A stretch of 64,000 bases of DNA. Origin: Cryobacterium breve. GTDB taxonomy: Bacteria > Actinomycetota > Actinomycetes > Actinomycetales > Microbacteriaceae. Location: the NCBI RefSeq assembly GCF_004402375.1, contig NZ_SOGJ01000011.1:186001-250000 (forward strand), in the 5' to 3' direction. Below, in pieces: positions 26,597 to 35,900 of this stretch (its first letter is position 1; every line of letters starts with the position of its first letter). A program made the position numbers and the translations under genes. The notes beneath the pieces were generated by a model, which made no database searches, had not been told where the DNA came from, and saw only the letters and a list, made by a program, of their open reading frames with translations.

Positions 26597-28042
26597 CTAT
26601 TTGTCTCCATCCTGGGCGAGGTCCCACGGGCTCGATAGCGTACCGCGGATCGCGGTGGCCGCCGCGACCAGCGGGGACACGAGGTGCGTGCGTCCCCCCT
26701 TGCCCTGGCGGCCCTCGAAATTGCGGTTGCTGGTGGACGCGCACCGCTCGCCGGGGGCCAGCTGGTCGGGGTTCATGCCCAGGCACATCGAGCAGCCGGC
26801 GAAGCGCCACTCTGCGCCGAACTCGGTGAAGATCTTGTCAAGGCCTTCCGCCTCGGCTTCGATCCGTACGCGTGCGGAGCCGGGCACCACGAGCATCCGT
26901 ACACCCGGGGCCAGGGTGCGACCCTGCACGATCGCAGCCGCGGCGCGCAGGTCTTCGACCCGGCTATTGGTGCAGGAACCGAGGAAGACGGTGTCGACTC
27001 GGATGTCCTTCATCGGGGTGCCGGCCGCGAGGTCCATGTATTCGAGGGCGCGTTCGGCGGCGGAGCGGTCGTTGTCGTCCTCGATGACGGACGGGTCAGG
27101 CACCGACTCGCTCAACGAGACGCCCTGGCCGGGATTGGTGCCCCAGGTCACGAAGGGTTCCAGCGTGTCGGCGTCGAGGAAGACCTCGGCGTCGAACTCG
27201 GCGCCGTCATCGGTCGCAAGGGTGTCCCAGTAGGCGACCGCGTCGTGCCAGTCCTGGCCTTCGGGGGCGTGGGCGCGACCCTTGAGATAGTCGTAGGTGG
27301 TCGCATCCGGGGCCACCATGCCCGCGCGCGCGCCGGCCTCGATCGACATGTTGCAGATGGTCATGCGACCCTCCATGGACAGCGCGCGGATGGCGCTGCC
27401 TCGGTATTCGAGCACGTAGCCCTGCCCGCCGCCGGTGCCGATCTTCGCGATCACGGCGAGAATTATGTCCTTTGCCGTCACGCCGGGGCGGAGAGTGCCC
27501 TCCACGGTGACAGCCATGGTCTTGAACCGCTTGAGCGGCAGCGTCTGGGTGGCCATGACGTGTTCCACCTCGCTGGTTCCGATGCCGATCGCCATGGCCC
27601 CGAAGGCGCCGTGGGTAGAGGTGTGCGAGTCACCACAGACCACGGTGATGCCAGGCTGGGTCAGACCCAGCTGCGGTCCGACGACGTGCACGATGCCCTG
27701 CTCGATGTCCCCGAGGGAATGCAGGCGGATGCCGAACTCCTCACAGTTTCGACGGAGTGTCTCGATCTGCGTGCGGCTGGTGAGATCGGCGATGGGCTTG
27801 TCGATCGCCAGGGTCGGAGTGTTGTGGTCTTCCGTCGCGATGGTGAGATCGGGGCGGCGAACCGGGCGACCGGCCTGGCGGAGTCCATCGAAGGCCTGCG
27901 GACTGGTGACCTCGTGCACGAGATGCAGGTCGATGTAGATGAGGTCGGGGGTGCTGCCGTCGCCCTCGGTGACAAGGTGCTTGTCCCAAACTTTTTCGGC
28001 CAGAGTGCGCGGTCGGGTGCCGGTGCGTGATGCGTCAGTCAT
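26597..28042 (-). CDS. leuC: 3-isopropylmalate dehydratase large subunit
   Basis: Aconitase-family [4Fe-4S] enzyme that interconverts 2- and 3-isopropylmalate. The 481-residue protein has [28 protein letters not shown] and [13 protein letters not shown], supplying the three cluster cysteines, and [23 protein letters not shown] at 28042 has GAGGAAG 9 nt upstream. The 113-nt leader upstream encodes a Leu-rich peptide and a hairpin, so expression is probably controlled by leucine supply. Confidence 0.97.
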   Translation of the reverse strand: MTDASRTGTRPRTLAEKVWDKHLVTEGDGSTPDLIYIDLHLVHEVTSPQAFDGLRQAGRPVRRPDLTIATEDHNTPTLAIDKPIADLTSRTQIETLRRNCEEFGIRLHSLGDIEQGIVHVVGPQLGLTQPGITVVCGDSHTSTHGAFGAMAIGIGTSEVEHVMATQTLPLKRFKTMAVTVEGTLRPGVTAKDIILAVIAKIGTGGGQGYVLEYRGSAIRALSMEGRMTICNMSIEAGARAGMVAPDATTYDYLKGRAHAPEGQDWHDAVAYWDTLATDDGAEFDAEVFLDADTLEPFVTWGTNPGQGVSLSESVPDPSVIEDDNDRSAAERALEYMDLAAGTPMKDIRVDTVFLGSCTNSRVEDLRAAAAIVQGRTLAPGVRMLVVPGSARVRIEAEAEGLDKIFTEFGAEWRFAGCSMCLGMNPDQLAPGERCASTSNRNFEGRQGKGGRTHLVSPLVAAATAIRGTLSSPWDLAQDGDK

Positions 28043-28088
28043 GTGTGTGCGTCTTCCTCAACGATGGGTGATCAGCCAACAAGAACCG

Positions 28089-28127
28089 CCACGACGAGGG
28101 AGGCCTCAGAACTGGGACTCGTCGCGG
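28089..28127 (-). promoter_or_regulatory. Attenuator hairpin in the leuC leader
   Basis: In the minus-strand RNA, CCGCGACGAG (28127-28118, within the leader peptide codons) pairs with CTCGTCGTGG (28098-28089) over ten positions with one G-U, around a 19-nt loop holding the leader stop codon. A ribosome stalled at the Leu codons would cover the 5' arm. Whether control is at transcription or translation is not clear, as no T tract follows. Confidence 0.5.
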
Positions 28128-28156
28128 CAGAGAAGAGGGAGTCGACCGAGCAGCAC
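28106..28156 (-). CDS. Leucine-rich leader peptide of leuCD (16 aa)
   Basis: A 17-codon frame starting GTG at 28156 reads MLLGRLPLLCRDESQF and stops at 28106-28108. Five of sixteen residues are leucine (codons CTG, CTC, CTC, CTT, CTC), as in leu attenuator peptides. The -10 box TAGCCT ends 6 nt before the GTG, so the peptide is probably translated from the very 5' end of the mRNA. Its last codons form the 5' arm of a 10-bp hairpin. No other function is likely. Confidence 0.65.
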   Translation of the reverse strand: MLLGRLPLLCRDESQF

Positions 28157-28162
28157 CCCAAT

Positions 28163-28168
28163 AGGCTA
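28163..28168 (-). promoter_or_regulatory. -10 element TAGCCT of the leuCD-murA operon
   Basis: TAGCCT (plus AGGCTA) is 6 nt upstream of the leader peptide GTG. No good -35 hexamer is seen. Confidence 0.5.
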
Positions 28169-28196
28169 ACACTGTGCGTGTGCGAGCTTGGCTGGC

Positions 28197-28214
28197 GACC
28201 CTCATCTGAGGGTC
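28197..28214. terminator. Hairpin downstream of the cassette 2 transglutaminase-like gene
   Basis: GACCCTC (28197-28203) and GAGGGTC (28208-28214) form a 7-bp stem with a 4-nt loop. It lies 27 nt past the stop of the minus-strand gene at 28241. TTTT follows on the plus strand only, so as a terminator for the minus-strand operon it lacks a U tract. Confidence 0.5.
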
Positions 28215-28240
28215 TTTTCGGCTGTGTCCACCTCGCCACT

Positions 28241-30580
28241 CTATCCGCGGCGCGACGTCGAAAGGTCGACTCGGCTCCAGTCCCGGCGGGTTCGCACGCG
28301 GAACCGACTCAACATCCTGCGCAGACGGCCCACGCCGACTTCCGCAAGGCGCAGCGATTCCAGCGCGTCGGCCCAGCTCTGCTCGACCACGTCGTCCCCG
28401 ATGGGCTGACCGTTGAAAACGGCGCGGTCGACGAGTTCGGCCAGGGGTGTTAGGCGGATGCTCGCCGCGGCCGGCCCGACCTGACGGTCCAGCTGGGCCT
28501 CGACGTCCGCGGCGACGAGCAGGCGCGTCGTACCGCGCGGCACCTCGAAACCGAGTTCCGCATATCCGTCGGTCACCTCGTCCCAGGCCCCGGCAACACG
28601 GGTGTCTCCTCTGCCCAGACCACGGCGTTTCCGCCGGCGGCGTGCCTTGATGGCGCCGATGACGAGCACCGGTCCGAGAATCAACAGGAGCGGGATCCCG
28701 ACGGTTCCGCCCAGCAGCCATGCCCAACCGGGCAGCACGAAGGCCCTGTCCTTATCGTCCTTCTTGGTGTCGTCAATCTCGACGGCGGTCAGCAAGTTGT
28801 CGGACTGGTTGTCGGAACGGGGCGGCTGGCGAACCTGCGGCTGCGGCACGGATTTGGGCTTGGGGGTCTGGTCCTGGGGAACATCCGTCTGGTCGGGGGT
28901 GGGGAAGAACGGAACCCAGCCCACATCATCGAATGCGACCTCCACCCACGCCGTCACGTCGGAACCGGTCACCTCCACGCTCGCGGCCCCGTCGGGAACC
29001 TCCGGGGCGAAGCCCATGACCACCCGCGCGGGGAGGTTGAGGCTGCGCGCCATCAGCGCCATGGCTGCAGCGTACTGCTCCTGGTCGCCCACCATCTGGC
29101 TTCGGGTGAAGAGCTCGTCGATGCGGTCGGCGCCGTGACCGGCCCGGGAGGGGATGCCGTCGGAGGCGAGTCCGTGGCTGAGAAAGCCCTGAGTCTTCAA
29201 CGCCTTCTGGATCGCCCGGAGCTGGTCGATGGGCGTCCCGATGGCGCCGGTGTATTCGAGCGCCTTGGCTACCACGACATCCGGAATGTTCTCGGCGGGC
29301 GGCAGGGTGAGGGCCGCCACGGGCACATCCACGAGGTCCTCATCCGTGAACGGCTGCTGCACCGCGGCGCTGGTCGTGTATCGGTAGCCGCTCTTCACGC
29401 CGCTGGTGAGCACGGCCGTGCCCGTTCCGGCGTTGTAACGCAGGTTCTCGGCCTGGGCGCTGCTCGCCTGGTCGTCGAAGTCGACGGTGGTCGGATACCC
29501 CACGCCGGGGAGCCAGACATCCGTGTACCCGGACCCGGTGATCGTGACGGTGCTGGAGCGAACGGATGTGATCAGCGGGGTGTCGGGGATCGTGCGCCCA
29601 ACAAGGCGGAACCCGGCCGAGGCGCTCTCCGCGCCGTCGACGCCGGCCACGTTCCACAGCTTTCCGTCGTAGGCGTCCATGCTGGCCAGGCGCACCATCT
29701 GCCCGGTCTCCAGACCCTCGACGGTGAAGAGAGGCGTGTCGGCGAGGGTCTTCGTGTACTGGCGGAAGCCGGCAAGCGGGCTCGGGAACTGCAGAGGGTC
29801 GAACGGCGGCTGGATCTCCTCTCGCAGCACAAAACGCTCGGCCTGCACGGGGGCGAGCACCGACCCGGCCAGAGAACCGATCAGGATCGTGCCGAGAATG
29901 AGCGTCCCGGTGCCGACCAGCTTGCGGCTCAGCAGCCGGTTCGTGCCGAGCGTAGAGGACTTCTCCAGCTGTGAGCGGCGCCAGCCCAGCCAGACTAGGG
30001 CGATCACGCCGAAAGCGATGCCGCGGATGCCGGCGTAGAAGGTCTCATCCGTTCCCATCAGGATGCCGGCCACGTAGAGCACGACCGGCCCGACCAGGAG
30101 GCCGCTGGCGCGCCACACCGTGCGCGGGCGGCGCGGTAGCCAGCGCACCGCGAGCATGGTGCCGACGAGGGCGATCAGCCAGACCGCGAAGTAGGGCAGC
30201 ACGGGCATGTAGTACGGCGCCTCGACCGGGGTGCCGAGCGTGACGATGTCCGCCCAGCCGAACACGGCACCGATCGCGAGGCCGGCCACGGAGGTCAGAC
30301 CGGGGAGGACGAACAGCACGCCCTGGTCGGGCATGGTGAACGGGGTGCCGAGCAGGAAGTAGGCGAGGATCGCGGCGAGGACGCTGACCAGGACGCTCAG
30401 TCGGAGCGCATAGCCCAGAAGCGCGATGCCGGTACCGACGATCAGGCCGCCCAGACCCGCGAGCAGGAAGTTGTAGTCGCCGAACGAGGTTTCGAAGCCC
30501 AGCACGCCGAGCAGGGACAGGGCGCTGAGCACGGCCACGTCGGACCAGGCGCGCTGGGGCACGGAGCGGAGTCGGTTCAT
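28241..30580 (-). CDS. Transglutaminase-like membrane protein with lost catalytic residues, cassette 2
   Basis: This 779-residue protein has the same plan as the protein at 9714-12110: about seven N-terminal helices, an outside transglutaminase-fold domain, one helix near residue 625 and a cytosolic tail. The catalytic positions are replaced: aligned on the block MALMARSLNLPAR, Cys becomes Gln500 (VGDQEQY), His becomes Thr543 (SDVTAWVEV), and the acid becomes Phe559 (WVPFFPTPD). It is therefore probably a pseudo-enzyme with a binding or scaffold role. ATG at 30580 overlaps the DUF58 stop (ATGA). It ends the kinase-linked operon. Confidence 0.85.
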   Translation of the reverse strand: MNRLRSVPQRAWSDVAVLSALSLLGVLGFETSFGDYNFLLAGLGGLIVGTGIALLGYALRLSVLVSVLAAILAYFLLGTPFTMPDQGVLFVLPGLTSVAGLAIGAVFGWADIVTLGTPVEAPYYMPVLPYFAVWLIALVGTMLAVRWLPRRPRTVWRASGLLVGPVVLYVAGILMGTDETFYAGIRGIAFGVIALVWLGWRRSQLEKSSTLGTNRLLSRKLVGTGTLILGTILIGSLAGSVLAPVQAERFVLREEIQPPFDPLQFPSPLAGFRQYTKTLADTPLFTVEGLETGQMVRLASMDAYDGKLWNVAGVDGAESASAGFRLVGRTIPDTPLITSVRSSTVTITGSGYTDVWLPGVGYPTTVDFDDQASSAQAENLRYNAGTGTAVLTSGVKSGYRYTTSAAVQQPFTDEDLVDVPVAALTLPPAENIPDVVVAKALEYTGAIGTPIDQLRAIQKALKTQGFLSHGLASDGIPSRAGHGADRIDELFTRSQMVGDQEQYAAAMALMARSLNLPARVVMGFAPEVPDGAASVEVTGSDVTAWVEVAFDDVGWVPFFPTPDQTDVPQDQTPKPKSVPQPQVRQPPRSDNQSDNLLTAVEIDDTKKDDKDRAFVLPGWAWLLGGTVGIPLLLILGPVLVIGAIKARRRRKRRGLGRGDTRVAGAWDEVTDGYAELGFEVPRGTTRLLVAADVEAQLDRQVGPAAASIRLTPLAELVDRAVFNGQPIGDDVVEQSWADALESLRLAEVGVGRLRRMLSRFRVRTRRDWSRVDLSTSRRG

Positions 30581-31878
30581 CCGTTGACCCGTCGCAGCAG
30601 GCTGGGCAGGTCGGCGAGCTCGCCGACCGAGAGCACGGTGAGTCCGGACACGTTCGCGAGCCGGGGCGGGGATCCTTGCTCGATCCGGAACGCGAGCGTC
30701 TTCGTGTCCTGCCCGAACAGAGTCTGGGCGGCGCGGAACTGGGCCAGTCCGAGCAGCGAGCCGGCCACCATCATGACGACGCTGGGCGCCGGCAGGGTGC
30801 GGGTGGCGTCCCGGGTGAAGTCGCGCAGGGTCGGGTAGCGGCCGCTGACCGGCTGGATCCGGCAGGAGTCGTCGAGGAGGGACACGGGCGTCTTCGTCAT
30901 GAGCAGCCGGCCCTCGGTGACCACGCTGACCCTGGTACCGTCGCGGATGACCTGCAGGGCCAGGGACGCCATGACGGAGACGCCGAGTTCGAATTCCTCC
31001 TCGGAGGCGTACGTCGTGGTCTCGGCACTGTGCACGATGGTCAGCTGGGACCGGCGGGTCTCCTCGAACTGGCGCACCATTAGCTGGCCGGTACGCGCGG
31101 AGGTGCGCCAGTGCACATTGCGCAGGGCGTCGCCGGGCACGTAGGCGCGCAGTGCGTGGAAGGAGATGTCGTTGTTGGTGATCGTGCGGGTGATCTCGCC
31201 CTCGAGGTCGCGAACGAGGCCCGCGGCCGAGGAACGCAGCCGAATGGTCACCGGGTGCACGAACAGTTCGACCGGGTCGGTCCAGCGCACCGTGCGGCGC
31301 AGCAGCCCCAGCTGGTCACCGCGCACCGACACGGCCGGGCCGGCCACGATGACGGCCCGGCGATGCGTGGGCACGGCGAACAGTTCCTCATGCTCGGCCG
31401 CCGGCGCAAGACCCGGGATCATGAATTCGGCGACCCCGGAGCCCACCGGAAGCTCGATCCGCACGGGAAGCAGGCCCTTCTCACCGGAGTTGGCCACCGT
31501 CAGCTGGCCCAGGGCGCGCTCCCCCGCGACGACCCGGTGTGGGTTCAGGGCCACCTGGACCGCATAGGTGGCTCGGCCGAAGATGAAGCCGACCGCCACC
31601 AGGAGTGCCGCCAGGAGCGTGGTCGCCAGGTAGGTGAACTCGCTCCAGCCGGTCACCGCGCTGATCAGGAAGGCGACGGCGGATGCAGCGAGCGTGAGCC
31701 GGCCGACCGGACCCACGACATCCGTCACGGGTGTGCAGAACCGCCAACCGCGCCGGGCGAGCTGGCCCGCCAGCCGGCCGATGGTGCGCGCGGAATCGCC
31801 GATGGACCGCCGGACGCTGCCGCCGGCGTGGGCCGCCGGGCTGATGCGGCGGGGGGCCCTCTCGGCGATGCGCGTCAT
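30577..31878 (-). CDS. DUF58 domain protein, cassette 2
   Basis: The 433-residue protein has two transmembrane helices (about residues 62-100), a beta-rich extracytoplasmic or cytosolic section, and the DUF58 signature YVPGDALRNVHWRTSARTGQ with MVRQFEETRRSQ. The C-terminal part continues as a von Willebrand A-like fold. It overlaps MoxR upstream and the transglutaminase-like gene downstream by 4 nt each (ATGA), implying fixed stoichiometry. It lacks the long Pro/Ser linker of its paralogue in cassette 1. Confidence 0.87.
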   Translation of the reverse strand: MTRIAERAPRRISPAAHAGGSVRRSIGDSARTIGRLAGQLARRGWRFCTPVTDVVGPVGRLTLAASAVAFLISAVTGWSEFTYLATTLLAALLVAVGFIFGRATYAVQVALNPHRVVAGERALGQLTVANSGEKGLLPVRIELPVGSGVAEFMIPGLAPAAEHEELFAVPTHRRAVIVAGPAVSVRGDQLGLLRRTVRWTDPVELFVHPVTIRLRSSAAGLVRDLEGEITRTITNNDISFHALRAYVPGDALRNVHWRTSARTGQLMVRQFEETRRSQLTIVHSAETTTYASEEEFELGVSVMASLALQVIRDGTRVSVVTEGRLLMTKTPVSLLDDSCRIQPVSGRYPTLRDFTRDATRTLPAPSVVMMVAGSLLGLAQFRAAQTLFGQDTKTLAFRIEQGSPPRLANVSGLTVLSVGELADLPSLLRRVNG

Positions 31879-32843
31879 GCGGCGCGGTAGGCGGGCGGTC
31901 CGACCTCGACCAGGATGCGGTTGACGATGTCCTCGGCGGAGACGCCGGCGAAATCGGCCTCCGGGTCGACCATGATGCGGTGTGCGAGCACGGGCACAGC
32001 CAGGTTCCGGATGTCGTCGGGGGTCACGTAGGTGCGGCCCTGGGACAGCGCCCAGGTCTTCGCCGCGCGAGCGAGGGAGAGCGCGCCTCGCATGCTGACC
32101 CCGAGCGTCGACGACGCGTCGGTGCGCGTGGCGGTGACGATCTCGTTCAGGTAGCCGAGCACGGATGCGTCGACAAAGACCTCGGAGGCCAGCTGCACCA
32201 TCGAGTTCACCGAGCTGGAGTCGATGATCGGTGTGATCTTCGAGTCCCTCGCCCGGTTGGACGAGTCGAGGAGCAGGGCCACGGCGGTGTCGTGGTCGGG
32301 GTAGCCGAGGGAGGTCTTGATCAGAAAACGGTCGAGCTGCGCCTCCGGCAGCGTGTACGTGCCGGCCTGTTCAACCGGGTTCTGGGTGGCGATGACCATG
32401 AACGGGCTGCCGACCTCATGGCTCACGCCGTCGACGGTGACACGCCCCTCCTCCATCACCTCGAGCAGTGCGGACTGCGTCTTCGGGCTGGCCCGGTTGA
32501 TCTCGTCGGCCAGGACGATGGAGGCGAAGATCGGGCCCCGGTGGAACTCGAACACCCCCTTGCCCTGGTCGTAGATCGTGACACCGGTCACGTCGGAGGG
32601 CAGCAGGTCCGGCGTGAACTGGATGCGCGAGTTGCTGCCGTCAAGGGTCTTGGCCAGAGCCTTGGCGAGCACGGTCTTGCCGGTGCCGGGGAAATCCTCC
32701 AGCAGCACGTGGCCGCCCGTGAGCATGGCGGCGACTACGAGGCGCACCACGTGGTCCTTGCCGAGAATCGCCTCGTTGACGTTGCCGACGAGGCGGCCGA
32801 ACGCCTCTGTGAACCAGTCGGCCTGCTCCTGTGTTACTGCCAT
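31875..32843 (-). CDS. MoxR-family AAA+ ATPase, cassette 2
   Basis: 322-residue AAA+ ATPase with Walker A GTGKT in LLEDFPGTGKTVLAKAL, Walker [23 protein letters not shown] and VIATQNPVEQAGTYTLPEAQLDRF. It is very similar to the MoxR protein of cassette 1. ATG at 32843 is chosen from the family start; the open frame upstream is His/Asp-rich and unlikely to be coding. It lies 61 nt downstream of the giant Ig-like gene and overlaps DUF58 by 4 nt. It probably remodels the DUF58/transglutaminase-like membrane complex. Confidence 0.92.
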   Translation of the reverse strand: MAVTQEQADWFTEAFGRLVGNVNEAILGKDHVVRLVVAAMLTGGHVLLEDFPGTGKTVLAKALAKTLDGSNSRIQFTPDLLPSDVTGVTIYDQGKGVFEFHRGPIFASIVLADEINRASPKTQSALLEVMEEGRVTVDGVSHEVGSPFMVIATQNPVEQAGTYTLPEAQLDRFLIKTSLGYPDHDTAVALLLDSSNRARDSKITPIIDSSSVNSMVQLASEVFVDASVLGYLNEIVTATRTDASSTLGVSMRGALSLARAAKTWALSQGRTYVTPDDIRNLAVPVLAHRIMVDPEADFAGVSAEDIVNRILVEVGPPAYRAA

Positions 32844-32904
32844 TCTCGCAATTCCATCCCTGTGTTCATGGTCGTGGTGGTGGTCGTCGGCGCCTGGCCG
32901 GACA

Positions 32905-35900
32905 TCACATGGCATTCCATTGCGCCCCGGTGATGGTGTTGCTGTAGAAGACCGCGCCGTCGCTCACCCGGGTGAGGCGCACAACGATCGACTCATCGGG
33001 CGGCCTCGTCCCGAGCACATTCGAGGTCAGCATTTGCCCGCTGGCGCCCAGCGTGTACGTGCTCTCTGAGACATTGCCCCAGCTGTTGATGGTCGTGATC
33101 AGGTAGCTGCCCGGCGTGAAGTTTGCGTAGTTCAGCCCGACCTTGTGGCAGGTCGACGCAGACGAACAGCCGGCGACGGATGCCCCGGGCCCCTTGTACA
33201 TCGTCGCGCTGGGCGGCGGCGGCGGTGGTGGTGCGGGCTGAGGTGTGGCGACATTCGACTGGGTCCACCCACTGCAACCGCGGGCATTGCACGCCTGCAC
33301 CTGGTACTGGTACGGGGTGTTCACCGCGCCCGTTGCCGTGGCAGAGCGGCCACCGTTGGTGCTGCCGGTCCCGTTGCTGCCCTGGATCCATTGGTAGTTG
33401 TAGCTCGTGACACCGCGGCCTCCATCGCTCGACGGCGCGGACCAGCTCAGACTCAAGGCGCCGGTTCCCTGACCTGGGGCGTCCAGGTTTGCGGAGGACG
33501 GCGAGCCCGGCACGCCGAAGGGCATGACGGTGTTGCTGCCGACGGAGGAGCTCGAGCGCCCTATCGCGTTCCGGGCGACGACCGTGAACGAGTAGTTTGT
33601 GCCGTTCGTGAGGCCGCCGATGGAGTGCGTCCCGGCTGCTCCCACGTTCTTCTGCCCCCCGCCGGTCCAGTAGATGGTGTACTCGATGATCGGCGAGTTG
33701 TTAGAGGCCGGGGCGTTGAAGGTCACGCTGGCGCTGCCGTCCCCTTCGACGGCGGACGGCTTGCCGGGGGCATCCGGTTCGTTGCGGATGACGAGCCTGA
33801 CGCGACCCTGCGTCTCCCGGGCCGTGTCCTTGGTGGCGTCCTGGATCCGGTAGACCACCGTCAGGGTTCCGGTCGCCCCGGAACCGGTGTTGATGGTCAC
33901 GCCGGACGCGGTATGGCTGACCGTGGCGGTGCCGACCTGCTGTTCGATGGTGGCCCCGGTCACCGTGAGGGGTTTGCCATCCTGCGCGTACGGGTTGTAG
34001 TCATTCTCCAGCACGGGGATGGGGATGGACTGGCTCGGCCGGGTCTCGATGCCCTGGCCGTTCGGCCCCGAATCGTCGACGGCCTGTGGCTTGGCCCGAG
34101 TCGACGACACGACGGTCACGGTGACCGACCCCGGAATGGTGAATTCCTTGTAGGTGACGGTGAAATTGAGGGTGACCTTCGTGCCCGGCTGCACACCGAG
34201 CGGCGCCGAGACCACAAGGGTCCCTCCGCTGAGTGTCGCCTCGACATCCGCGCTCGTTCCCGTGAGCGAACCGTAGCTCAGCTCCTCCACGATCTGCGGG
34301 TTGGGGTGCCCGCTCGAGGTGCGCAGGTTGACGTCGAGCGTCGGTTCACCGGCCTCGATCGTCACGTTCGGCGGTGTGAATGTGGGGGCCACGTCCTCTG
34401 AGTTCGGGTCTCCGACGGTGACCGGGATGGTCAGGGTCGCCTGGTTCCCGTCCGGATCCGTGGCGGAACTGCCGTCGGTGACGACGAAGGTGACGGATGC
34501 CGGCCCGCGGTAGTCCGTCGCGCCCGAGAATCCCAGGGTCACCGGGTCCAGTAGCGAAGCAGACCCGTTGGCGTTGGTGGCCGTCGCGGAGAGGATGGTG
34601 GCCGGTCGCCCCGAAGGAACCGCTACGATATCGGCGAGGTTCCAGGTCTTCGAGTCGTTCATCCGCACGAGCTGCTCCGGCAGTGGTTTCAAGAACGGCG
34701 GAGGGAAGGCCTGCTCGTCGGCCGGCTTGTCCTCCTCGTCGGCGCCCGGTTTCGCCGGCACGACGATGAACGCCGTGGCGCTGAGCTTGTCCACGTCGTT
34801 GGTGAGGCGGTAGGCAATGGCCTGCCGCGCGTTGGTGGGGGTGACCTTGACGGTTCCATCGGGCAGAATCATTCCGGATGCCGCGTTCGGGCCCTCGAGG
34901 CTGACGACGAGGTCTTCGATCAGGCCGCTGGGGTTTTCGGCCCGGTCACGCACCTTAACATCGACGGTCGCCGCCGTGAGAACGTCCTTCGGCTCGATGA
35001 TGTGGTCGATCGCACTCGGGTACTGCGCCTTGGCGTCAGCGGTCACCTTCACCTGCACGAAGGCCGTGGCCGCGCCGCCGTGGCCGTTGGTGATCTCGTA
35101 CCGAATCGTGTACGTGCCCTCCACATCGGGAGCGTCGATGATGATTCGGCTTCCCTTGACGGTGGCGACGAGGTCCTCGGCGACCTCCGGAAGCTTCTTC
35201 GAGAGGGTGAGCTTGTACCCGTTCGGATCAGAATCATTCAGAACCACGGGAACCGACCCGGTGCGGCCCGGCTTGATCTCGATCGCGTCATCGACGGCGT
35301 TGGGCGGCAACAGTGCCACCGGCCGCGGAATCACGCCAATCCGCACGGTTCCGAGCGCCGTTCGGCCATATGTGTCCGCCACCTCGTAGGTGAAGGTGTC
35401 CGTGCCGGCTGTGCCGGGGTAGGCCTGGTAGTAGAAGAAGTCGCTGCCCTGCTTGGTGATGCGACCGAGGCCCGGCGGCGTCGTCACGTTGGTCAGATAC
35501 ACGGAGTCGCCGTCCGGGTCGATCCCGTCCAGCGGAACCTGTACCTTGATGCTCGAGTCGGCAAACGTTCGCACGGTCAACGGCAGCGGCGTAGGAGCCT
35601 GATTGTTCGCCTTGTCCGGTCCGATCACGGTGAACCGCACAACCGCGGACGCCGTTTCCAAATAGGGGTCCGTGATCGCGTAGCCGACACTGTAGGAGCC
35701 CGGTTCCCTCGGCGCCTGGAAGCGTACCTGCTTGCCGGTTGCGAAGGCCAGTCCACCGGTGTTCCCGGTGTCGACCAGGTCCGGTGACAGGGTCATCGTC
35801 GCGGAGTCGGGATGGAAGTCGTTGTCGAGAACGGAGACGCTCACGATGTCCCCGGCGCGCACGCTGACGGAGTCGTCGACGGCCACTGGGGGCTGGTGCT

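Noticed and set aside
26684-28030. 448-codon plus-strand open frame
   Set aside because: Antisense to leuC, which has all catalytic motifs.
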